Assembly: GCA_946626265.1 (NCBI GenBank)
Contig: CAMOUE010000141.1
Coordinates: 1 to 5,883, forward strand
DNA length: 5,883 nt
Source: an uncultured Eggerthellaceae bacterium
GTDB lineage: Bacteria; Actinomycetota; Coriobacteriia; Coriobacteriales; Eggerthellaceae
Direction of reading: 5' to 3'
A program made the translations under genes and the position numbers. Below are positions 1 through 5,155 of this stretch, piece after piece. The first letter of the stretch is position 1, and each line of letters starts with the position of its first letter. The notes below the pieces were generated by a model. The model saw nothing but the letters and a program-made list of their open reading frames with translations, was not told where the DNA came from and ran no database searches.

Positions 1-334
1 GCATCGGGTACTTGATGCGGTTGGGCGAGTACACGTCCTTGCGCCAGCCGCGGCCGCGGGTGCAGGCGCGATGCTGGAACATGCCCGCTCGGAACTCGTC
101 CTCGCCATAGTACGCGTCCTCGCGACCGGTGTTCGGGTGCACGATGTTGTCGGTTTCGATGGCGGTCAGGATGCCGTCCTTCTTGTGGCACTTCAACAGG
201 CACATGTCGAAGCAGCCGTTCTGGCAGCAGGTACAATATTCGATCTCCTCGCCGGCGTGCTTGTTCACCAGCTTCTCGTGCACTGCTTCGAGCTGACCCT
301 CTTGAGGCCCGAAATCGGTTTTCACTTCTGCCAT
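1..334 (-). CDS. DMSO-reductase-family molybdopterin oxidoreductase, N-terminal part (DmsA-like, no Tat signal)
   Basis: Only the first 111 residues lie in the window; the gene continues past base 1. The protein starts MAEVKTDFGP and has a cysteine-rich segment (C34, C36, C37, C41, C45, C49), followed by KKDG and, about 40 residues on, RACTRGRGW (C91, R93) and YSPNRIKYPM. The last two blocks closely match the DmsA-type pattern (RAC-x-RGR ... Y-x-P-x-R-x-KYP) of bis-MGD enzymes with an N-terminal [4Fe-4S] cluster. Aligning on the DG that follows the motif makes C37-x3-C41-x3-C45 plus C91 the likely ligands; C34-x2-C37-x3-C41 is an alternative. There is no twin-arginine signal or hydrophobic segment, so the enzyme is probably cytoplasmic. 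The start is supported by AGGAG 8 bases upstream. It lies downstream of nuoE/nuoF-like genes, which suggests they supply or accept its electrons. The substrate is not recognisable: a reductase, dehydroxylase or hydroxylase of this superfamily are all possible. Confidence 0.85.
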   Translation of the reverse strand, partial: MAEVKTDFGPQEGQLEAVHEKLVNKHAGEEIEYCTCCQNGCFDMCLLKCHKKDGILTAIETDNIVHPNTGREDAYYGEDEFRAGMFQHRACTRGRGWRKDVYSPNRIKYPM

Positions 335-377
335 TTATGCACTCCTCTCATTTTCTCGGTTCTCTCCTCCGATCGCC

Positions 378-393
378 CGAGCTGGCCAACTCG
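378..393. promoter_or_regulatory. Near-perfect 16-base palindrome, possible operator upstream of the molybdoenzyme gene
   Basis: The sequence CGAGCTGGCCAACTCG is symmetric except for one base pair (C382/A389). It sits 44 bases upstream of the molybdoenzyme start codon. Size and symmetry would suit a dimeric DNA-binding protein. No known operator is recognised, and the site could be chance in GC-rich DNA. Confidence 0.3.
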
Positions 394-433
394 TCTCCTC
401 TCCCCCTCGCCAGCCCGAACGCCTGTATCCGAA

Positions 434-484
434 GCGGCCTCTCGGCCGCGGGAAACACGTTTCCGCGCATTTCGCGGGATGCGC
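434..484. repeat. Cluster of three adjacent inverted repeats
   Basis: Three dyads follow one another. GCGGCC (434-439) pairs with GGCCGC (444-449) around a 4-base loop. GGAAAC (451-456) is opposite GTTTCC (459-464), extendable by three pairs across a one-base bulge. GCGCAT (465-470) pairs with ATGCGC (479-484) around an 8-base loop. The first two compete if the second is extended. As RNA they would form a stable structured spacer between the NuoF-like and molybdoenzyme reading frames. There is no U-tract on either side. Confidence 0.45.
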
Positions 485-513
485 CCGCGTCGCATTCGCC
501 CTCGGCCTTCGCC

Positions 514-2394
514 CTACACGGCAGGACTCACCTTCTTCACGGCGCCGTAAGGGCATGTGACGATGCACATGCCGCATTTCTGGCACAGCCGCGACACGAT
601 GCGACCCGGCTTGCCGAACGGCCCCTTGATCGCGTTGCCCGGGCAGGTGAGCAGGCAACAGCGCTCGCCCTGGCATTTCTCCTTCACGATCGCGTAGGAC
701 ACCAGACCGCGGCAGACGAGGCCGGGGCAGCGCTTGTCCAGGTGCGCCGCGTAGTCCTCGTGGAAGTAATGCAAGCTCGACAACACGGGCGAAAGGGCGG
801 TTCGCCCGAGCCCGCACAGCTTGGAGTTGCAATTGCGCTCCGCTATCTCGCCCAAGCGCTCGAGGTCGGCTTCTGTCGCCTCGCCGGCTGTCACGAGGTC
901 GAGGATGCGGGCGCTCTCGTCGAGGCCATCCCTGCACAACGCACACTTGCGGCACGATTGCCGCGCAGAGAAATGCACGAGGTAGGAAGCGGTGTCGACG
1001 ACGCACTGATCGCGCCCGATCACGACGAAGCCGCCCGAGCCCATCATGCCGTTTCGCCCGCTCAGGCCTTCGTAGCTGATCTCGAGATCCGAGAGCTCCG
1101 CGGGGATGATGGCGCCCGACGGACCGCCGATCTGAACTGCATAGGGGTCGGGCGCGCAGGCTATGTCGCCGATGACGTATCCGAGCGAAACGCCGAGCGG
1201 CACCTCGGCAAGCCCGCCGCGGGCGACCGCGCCGGTGATGGAGAAGATCTTCGTGCCGGGGCTCTCGGGCGTTCCCGCGCCCTTGAACCAATCCGCCCCG
1301 TTCGCGATGATGAGCGGGACGTTCGCGAGCGTCTCGACGTTGTTTATGCATGTCGGCGCACCCCAAAGGCCCCTCTCGGAGAGGTGGGGCGGTTTCGGGC
1401 GCGTCGTGCAGGGCTTGTTCTCGAGCACATTGACCATCGCGGTCGATTCGCCGCAGAGAAACGCGCCGGCCCCGCGCACGACGCCGACCTCGAGCGGGAA
1501 CCCCGACCCGAGCACGTCGTCTCCGACGATTCCCGCCGCGCGCGCCTCTTCTATGGCGCGGCGCACGGTCTCGACGGCAAGCGGGTATTCCGCACGAATG
1601 AAGAAGTAGGCCTGATGGGCGCCTATGGCATAACAGGCTATGATGAGGCCTTCGAGCACGCGGTGCGGGTCGCTTTCGAGCAGGCCGCGATCCATGTAGG
1701 CACCGGGATCGCCTTCGTCGGCGTTGACGATTACGTAGCGCTCGCCCGGCTCCCCGTCGATGCACGCGCGCCATTTCTCGCCCGTCGGGAAACCGGCGCC
1801 GCCACGCCCGCGCAGGCGGGAGTCGACGACCTCGGCGATCACGTCTTCCGGATCGCCCTCGAGCGCCGAGGCGAGTGCGACGTAGCCGCCGCGCGCGAGG
1901 TACTCCTCGATGGAATCCGGATCGATCTCGCCGCAGTTCGACATGACACGCCGCTCCTGGAACGCGAGGATTCCGCTATCGACCAGCAGCCCCACGAGCA
2001 CTTCGGGCAGGTCCTCGGGAGAAGGGCACGGCGCATCCGCCGCGCTACCGCCCCCAGCGCCGTTCGCCCCGCTCCGTGCAGCGCGCCCGAGCACGTATTC
2101 GGCGACGCCCGCCGCCTTGGCCTTGTCGACGTTGCCGAACGCGAAATGACCGCCTTGCGGAAAGTAAACCTCCACGAGCGGCTCGGCATGGCAGAGCCCG
2201 CGGCAGCCAACCTTTTCAAGAACTACATCTGCGTCAGCGGCGGCGAACGCCTCCCCGAGCGTTTCGTAGACGTCGCGGGCGCCGGCCGCACGTCCGCACG
2301 TCCCGTACCCGACGGTCACGCGCGGCGTGCGCGCGTTCAGCCGGGCCTGCCCGATTTCGCGCAAATGCTCGAGGTTGGCGGGCAGCTTCGTCAT
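514..2394 (-). CDS. NuoF/HydB-like FMN iron-sulfur flavoprotein with N-terminal thioredoxin-like and C-terminal 2[4Fe-4S] domains
   Basis: This 626-residue protein resembles the NADH-binding diaphorase subunits of complex I, NAD-linked formate dehydrogenases and bifurcating hydrogenases. Domains in order: a thioredoxin-like [2Fe-2S] segment (about 20-105, C33, C64, C68); the FMN loop RGRGGAGFPTG (195-205); NADEGDPGA (224-232); GAGAFLCGES (308-317); an SLBB region (about 380-460); a [4Fe-4S] site C481-x2-C484-x2-C487 with C527 (CGLG); and a C-terminal ferredoxin region (570-620). The last 4Fe-4S motif, C604-x2-C607-x2-C610-x3-C614-P, is canonical. The preceding one has C574, C579, C580 and C584 with Glu577 where a Cys is usual. 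Several expected NADH-pocket residues differ (A210, S317, H337). The ATG is chosen because it overlaps the NuoE-like stop as ATGA and has GAGGAGG 10 bases upstream; the frame stays open further upstream, but that part is antisense-like noise within neighbouring genes. It probably shuttles electrons between a nucleotide or ferredoxin and the molybdoenzyme. Confidence 0.93.
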   Translation of the reverse strand: MTKLPANLEHLREIGQARLNARTPRVTVGYGTCGRAAGARDVYETLGEAFAAADADVVLEKVGCRGLCHAEPLVEVYFPQGGHFAFGNVDKAKAAGVAEYVLGRAARSGANGAGGGSAADAPCPSPEDLPEVLVGLLVDSGILAFQERRVMSNCGEIDPDSIEEYLARGGYVALASALEGDPEDVIAEVVDSRLRGRGGAGFPTGEKWRACIDGEPGERYVIVNADEGDPGAYMDRGLLESDPHRVLEGLIIACYAIGAHQAYFFIRAEYPLAVETVRRAIEEARAAGIVGDDVLGSGFPLEVGVVRGAGAFLCGESTAMVNVLENKPCTTRPKPPHLSERGLWGAPTCINNVETLANVPLIIANGADWFKGAGTPESPGTKIFSITGAVARGGLAEVPLGVSLGYVIGDIACAPDPYAVQIGGPSGAIIPAELSDLEISYEGLSGRNGMMGSGGFVVIGRDQCVVDTASYLVHFSARQSCRKCALCRDGLDESARILDLVTAGEATEADLERLGEIAERNCNSKLCGLGRTALSPVLSSLHYFHEDYAAHLDKRCPGLVCRGLVSYAIVKEKCQGERCCLLTCPGNAIKGPFGKPGRIVSRLCQKCGMCIVTCPYGAVKKVSPAV

Positions 2395-2924
2395 AGGGCT
2401 TGCGCCTCCTCGGCCGCCGACACGATGGCGGGCACCTGCATCACGCGCACGCGACCGTAGGCGTCGCCTTCGACCACGACGACGGGCGCGATGCCGCAAG
2501 CGCCGACGCACCCGACGGTTCGCAACGTGAACAGGCCGTCTTCGGTGGTTTGGCCCGCCTTCACCCCAAGCGCCTTCTCGAATTCCGCCACGAGCCGCGG
2601 CGCGCCCTGGGTATGGCATGCCGTGCCGTCGCACACGTCGATGACGCAGCGGCCGACCGGGTCGAGCGACAGGTAGTTGAAGAACTCCCCCATGCCGACG
2701 ATCTGCCCCTTCGAAACGCCCATGCGCTCGGAGATGCGCTCGATCGCCGCCTCGGGAACGTAACGGTAGCGTTCCTGCACGTCGTTGAGGACGTTGAGCA
2801 GGCGGCCCGTCTTGTCGGGATATCGCTCGATTATCGCATCGACGGCATCCCGGACGCATGCCGCCGTATCGGGCGCATCGGGGCCCCCTGCAACCGAACC
2901 CGTCTTTCGAACGTCGTCGGGCAT
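2391..2924 (-). CDS. NuoE-like thioredoxin-fold [2Fe-2S] subunit
   Basis: This 177-residue protein matches the 24 kDa/NuoE/HydC family in length and layout. It has an N-terminal helical part (about 22-85, with RLLNVLNDVQERYRYVPEAA and the GVSKGQIVGMGEFFNYLSL segment) followed by a thioredoxin-like domain. That domain carries the four [2Fe-2S] ligands C98-x4-C103 and C139-x3-C143, all in canonical spacing. It should be cytoplasmic and should relay electrons to or from the FMN of the NuoF-like partner encoded next. Its ATG directly abuts the TAA of the PucR-type gene, and its TGA overlaps the next ATG by four bases, so the three genes are almost certainly co-translated. The first 20 or so residues are low-complexity and not conserved in the family. 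The family call is firm; the identity of the complex is inferred. Confidence 0.93.
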   Translation of the reverse strand: MPDDVRKTGSVAGGPDAPDTAACVRDAVDAIIERYPDKTGRLLNVLNDVQERYRYVPEAAIERISERMGVSKGQIVGMGEFFNYLSLDPVGRCVIDVCDGTACHTQGAPRLVAEFEKALGVKAGQTTEDGLFTLRTVGCVGACGIAPVVVVEGDAYGRVRVMQVPAIVSAAEEAQAL

Positions 2925-4145
2925 TTACCTGCTTCCCCGATCCTTCCGCTGCCTGAAATCGTCGAGCGTGAAATACAGCGCGTAGAACAGGTCGTCCACG
3001 TCGACGTCGGCGAGCTGGCAGATTCGATCGAGCCGGTATTGGAGCGTGTTTCGGTGAATGTGCAGGATCTCGCACGCCCGCTTCTTGTCGAAGCCGGCCT
3101 GGAAATAGGCTTTCATGGTTCCGAAGTACTTGGTCCCGTTCTCGGCATCGTAGCGCTTGAGCGCGTCCATGGCGTCGTCTTCGAGCGCGATGGACGGTAT
3201 GCTCTCGTCGAGCACGTCGCACAGTATTTCGGCAAACAAGTCGTTGTAATGGAACATCGAACCGGGAAGCTCGAGGTGGAATGCGACCCTAAGCGCCGCG
3301 TCCGCCTCCCAACGACGGCTCCCGATTTCACTGAGATTGCTAAACACCCTGCTCACACCGCAAAGCAAACCGCGTCGGGCGAGCGCGTCCGCGAACATCT
3401 GCGCCCTGACCGAACCGCGCGCATCCTCGGAGACCTCGCTGGCCAGCACGTACAGGCTTCCCTGGTACATCGCCTGGACCGCCCTCTCGAAATGCTTCAC
3501 GAGCTCGCCGCCGAAGTACATCTCGAGCGGCGCGTTGTGCGGGTTCTCGGTGCGGATGCTGAACAGGACGTGCGGGGCCCTGTTCTCGTCGACGAATTCG
3601 GCCGGCACGGCAGAAGAGTCGAATCGGCCTTCGTCGGCGCTGTTCAAAAGCGCGTACAACGTTGGGGAGGCGAAACCCGCACGCCCGGACACCGAGCCGA
3701 TCGTATCATCCATGAACAGGGAAAACGCCTCACCGATGACGTCGGCGGCCTCGTAGTGCCATTCCTCGACGTCGACCCCCGTTGCAAGCGCCGCGAAATA
3801 CCCGAGCACGACGCCGCCCGCCCGCAAGACCGACGTCAGGCGAGGTGCGGTCTCGTAATGGCCCCAATCGGTGAGTATGGCCTTTCCCGCCTCGTCGTGA
3901 CGCAGGAAATGATCGTCGTCGGTGAACGTCTTCACAAAACGGGGCTCGATCTGGCGATTTACCCGATTGGCATCCCATTGCTCGTCGCCGAGCGCGACGT
4001 CGGGGTATTTCGCCCTGACGATGAACGCCGCATCGGTCACCACGACGGGCATGCCCAAGACGTCAGAGGCCGCCTTTGCGAGCTCCGACATCTTGCGTGT
4101 GCGGAAAGCCGCGAATATCGCCTGGTAAACTTCTGCGGCTACCAT
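2925..4145 (-). CDS. PucR-family transcriptional regulator
   Basis: This 406-residue protein ends in the typical PucR helix-turn-helix (about 342-385): TMKAYFQAGFDKKRACEIL followed by HIHRNTLQYRLDRI, the hallmark H-x-H/R-N-T-L-x-Y-R-L pattern. The middle part (about 190-320) fits the GGDEF-like/linker region seen in CdaR and PucR regulators. The N-terminal part (1-150) looks like a soluble ligand-sensing domain and has no membrane segments. Family members usually activate catabolic operons in response to small molecules such as purines, sugar acids or amino acids; the ligand here is unknown. The start has GAGGGGAG about 7 bases upstream. The stop TAA directly abuts the next ATG, so the regulator is probably co-transcribed with, and controls, the redox genes behind it, which implies autoregulation. 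The inverted repeats at 4257-4297 are candidate targets. Confidence 0.9.
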   Translation of the reverse strand: MVAAEVYQAIFAAFRTRKMSELAKAASDVLGMPVVVTDAAFIVRAKYPDVALGDEQWDANRVNRQIEPRFVKTFTDDDHFLRHDEAGKAILTDWGHYETAPRLTSVLRAGGVVLGYFAALATGVDVEEWHYEAADVIGEAFSLFMDDTIGSVSGRAGFASPTLYALLNSADEGRFDSSAVPAEFVDENRAPHVLFSIRTENPHNAPLEMYFGGELVKHFERAVQAMYQGSLYVLASEVSEDARGSVRAQMFADALARRGLLCGVSRVFSNLSEIGSRRWEADAALRVAFHLELPGSMFHYNDLFAEILCDVLDESIPSIALEDDAMDALKRYDAENGTKYFGTMKAYFQAGFDKKRACEILHIHRNTLQYRLDRICQLADVDVDDLFYALYFTLDDFRQRKDRGSR

Positions 4146-4256
4146 CCGTGCACTCCCCTCAAGCGCTCGAGCAACCTTTTACAGATGTTTTGGTGCTTAA
4201 ATCGCTCGCACCATGATTACCAACAATAGGCAACGCGAACCAAAAAGACCATAGAC

Positions 4257-4286
4257 CACGAAACGAATCTTTTCGATTCGTTTGTG
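4257..4286. repeat. Inverted repeat: operator or weak terminator for the Nudix gene
   Basis: AAACGAATC (4261-4269) and GATTCGTTT (4275-4283) form a perfect 9-base dyad around a 5-base spacer. It extends by three more pairs (CAC 4257-4259 with GTG 4284-4286) past a single unpaired G4260. On the minus strand it lies 34 bases after the Nudix stop, and a run of five T (complement of 4242-4246) follows about ten bases past the stem. That is too distant for a classical intrinsic terminator, and the stem is AT-rich, so an operator for the downstream PucR-type operon is at least as likely. Confidence 0.5.
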
Positions 4287-4297
4287 CAATTTCACAA
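4282..4297. promoter_or_regulatory. 16-base near-palindrome TTGTG-N6-CACAA, possible operator
   Basis: TTGTGCAATTTCACAA is symmetric at all but one base pair, with an AATT centre. It overlaps the end of the neighbouring 9-base dyad. The 5-6-5 architecture is reminiscent of sites for dimeric regulators such as the Crp/Fnr superfamily, though it is neither a standard CRP nor a standard FNR box. It sits 137 bases upstream of the PucR-type start codon. Confidence 0.35.
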
Positions 4298-4319
4298 TTC
4301 GAGCGTATGAGCTGGTATG

Positions 4320-4838
4320 TTAAAGGACACCTTCGCCTTCGAGCGCTTGCTTCAGGCGACTGAAATGCAAAAACACACCTTGGTCGGCGAGCGCGCATAT
4401 CTCGTCCCACGTCGCGAACTTGCACCCGATCGCCTCGGAGTCCTGCAGCGTCACGTCCGACTCCCGGATGTCCAAGTGGAAATGGTAGATGTCGACGATG
4501 TAGTTGTCGCCGCTTTCCAGGTCGATGTTCTTGTAGGCGTACACGGGCTCGAGGGGCTCGCCCGACACGTCGAGGCCCACCTCCTCGCCCACCTCGCGCA
4601 CGACGGCCCGCGCGGACGTCTCGCCCGACAGGACGCCGCCGCCGGTGACTTCCCACCAGCCCGCCGCCCAATGCTTGTCGAGCGAGCGCTGGGTGATGAG
4701 GTACCTGCCCTCGGCGTCTTCGACGATGGCGAGCACGTAGAGCATGAACTGCCCCTCGCGGAGGAACGCGCCTTCGCGCGGGATGGTTACCCCTAGCGGA
4801 CGACGGTCCGCGTCGTACAGGTCGATGAGCTCTTCCAT
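4320..4838 (-). CDS. Nudix hydrolase
   Basis: This 172-residue protein has a perfect Nudix box at residues 67-89: G67-x5-E73-x7-R81-E82-V-x-E85-E86-x-G88-L89, the metal-binding and catalytic motif that hydrolyses nucleoside diphosphates linked to another group. The upstream strand (ITQRSLDKHWAAGWWEVTGG) and the N-terminus (EELIDLYDADRRPLG) resemble the isopentenyl-diphosphate-isomerase-like Nudix subgroup (YfcD-type), but the exact substrate cannot be read from sequence. It is cytoplasmic, with no signal peptide. The ATG at 4838 is preceded by GAGG with 5-base spacing. It lies upstream of the PucR-type operon on the same strand, separated by a 174-base gap, and is probably a separate transcription unit with an unrelated role such as nucleotide clean-up. 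Confidence 0.92.
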   Translation of the reverse strand: MEELIDLYDADRRPLGVTIPREGAFLREGQFMLYVLAIVEDAEGRYLITQRSLDKHWAAGWWEVTGGGVLSGETSARAVVREVGEEVGLDVSGEPLEPVYAYKNIDLESGDNYIVDIYHFHLDIRESDVTLQDSEAIGCKFATWDEICALADQGVFLHFSRLKQALEGEGVL

Positions 4839-4860
4839 GGTCGCCTCGCATTCTGCGTCG

Positions 4861-4866
4861 ATGATA
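4861..4866 (-). promoter_or_regulatory. Candidate -10 element for the Nudix gene
   Basis: The minus strand reads TATCAT here, five of six matches to TATAAT, ending 22 bases before the Nudix ATG. No good -35 hexamer is found 16-19 bases upstream, so this is tentative. Confidence 0.25.
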
Positions 4867-4884
4867 CCTGCGAATCTTACCTTA

Positions 4885-4902
4885 TCGACGGCAAGCCGTC
4901 GA
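4885..4902. repeat. Palindrome upstream of the Nudix gene
   Basis: TCGACGGCAAGCCGTCGA consists of perfect 8-base arms (4885-4892 and 4895-4902) around AA. It lies 47 bases upstream of the Nudix ATG, just behind the candidate -10, about where an operator would sit. It could also be a simple GC-rich hairpin. Confidence 0.4.
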
Positions 4903-5032
4903 CCGGATGCCGCCGGCCGCAGCGCAAACGGCGGCGCATCGCGGAGTTTTCAGCATGCGCCGCGACGCCCGCGATCGCACGGGCCCAGAACTTCACGCCT
5001 CATACTGCGCTTTTATCGAGTGGGCGCGATAT

Positions 5033-5063
5033 TTAACAGAACGCAGCACGGACAGATGATAAA
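5033..5063 (+). promoter_or_regulatory. Candidate glyA promoter
   Basis: TTAACA (5033-5038, five of six matches to TTGACA) is followed after 19 bases by GATAAA (5058-5063, four of six matches to TATAAT). The spacing is slightly long but the region is locally AT-rich and oriented towards glyA. A start near 5070 would give a leader of roughly 85-90 bases. Confidence 0.4.
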
Positions 5064-5144
5064 GTAAGGGCGTTCGTGCACTACCGTGCGGCTCTCGTTG
5101 GCTCATGTCGGTTGTGCAGCCCGATCGAATCGCACGTCAACGGC

Positions 5145-5150
5145 AAGGAG
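5145..5150 (+). promoter_or_regulatory. Ribosome binding site of glyA
   Basis: AAGGAG lies five bases before ATG 5156 and fixes that codon as the start. Confidence 0.85.
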
Positions 5151-5155
5151 AACCT

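Larger units (their letters stand above)
335..513 (-). other. Structured 179-base intergenic gap inside the operon
   Basis: No convincing gene lies here. On the minus strand it separates the NuoF-like stop (TAG) from the molybdoenzyme start. The half near the NuoF-like gene holds several GC-rich inverted repeats (434-484). The half near the molybdoenzyme start is purine-rich on the transcribed strand and carries a 16-base near-palindrome (378-393). No T-run follows the hairpins, so I do not call an intrinsic terminator, and I see no convincing -35/-10 pair. The gap is long compared with the zero or negative spacing of the other operon genes, so an internal promoter, an mRNA processing site or a leader structure is possible. 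Confidence 0.6.
4146..4319 (-). promoter_or_regulatory. AT-richer upstream region of the redox operon (also 3' of the Nudix gene)
   Basis: This 174-base gap lies between the Nudix stop and the PucR-type start, both on the minus strand. It is visibly richer in A and T than the flanking genes, as expected for a control region. It holds two inverted repeats close to the Nudix end (listed separately) and the ribosome binding site GAGGGGAG (4153-4160) near the regulator start. I could not pick out a convincing -35/-10 pair on the minus strand; weak candidates such as TATTGT and TGTAAA lack good partners. A promoter is therefore inferred from position only. Confidence 0.5.
4839..5155. other. Divergent intergenic region between the Nudix gene and glyA
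   Basis: This 317-base region holds no supported gene. Genes on both sides are transcribed away from it, so it should contain two promoters. The Nudix side has a TATCAT-like -10 element and a palindrome at 4885-4902. The middle (4905-4975) is very GC-rich with overlapping dyads, such as GATGCCGCCG (4906-4915) against CGGCGGCGCATC (4929-4940) with a two-base bulge, and GCGCAT (4934-4939) against ATGCGC (4955-4960). The glyA side is more AT-rich and carries a promoter-like pair and an 87-to-92-base leader in which I recognise no known riboswitch. Confidence 0.6.

Noticed and set aside
434..484. Intrinsic terminator between the NuoF-like gene and the molybdoenzyme gene
   Set aside because: The hairpins are present but no T-run follows on the minus strand.
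335..1774. Minus-strand 479-codon frame overlapping the NuoF-like gene
   Set aside because: It is a different frame of the same strand, extremely Arg-rich, with no family motifs; the NuoF-like frame carries all recognisable motifs.
337..2460. Long plus-strand open frame of 707 codons antisense to the NuoF-like gene
   Set aside because: It is fully antisense to a gene with clear FMN and Fe-S motifs, shows no recognisable domain, is rich in Arg, Ala and Asp as expected from reversed GC-rich codons, and runs past the end of one gene into the next.
2395..3222. Upstream extension of the NuoF-like frame
   Set aside because: The open frame continues upstream only by passing through the NuoE-like and PucR-type genes; the ATGA overlap and AGGAGG site mark ATG 2394 as the start.
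2400..4229. Plus-strand open frame of 609 codons antisense to the NuoE-like and PucR-type genes
   Set aside because: It is a mirror of two well-supported minus-strand genes with no family features of its own; long antisense frames are common in GC-rich DNA.
5064..5155. Riboswitch (folate or glycine class) in the glyA leader
   Set aside because: The leader is short and I see no conserved core or pairing pattern of a known class.
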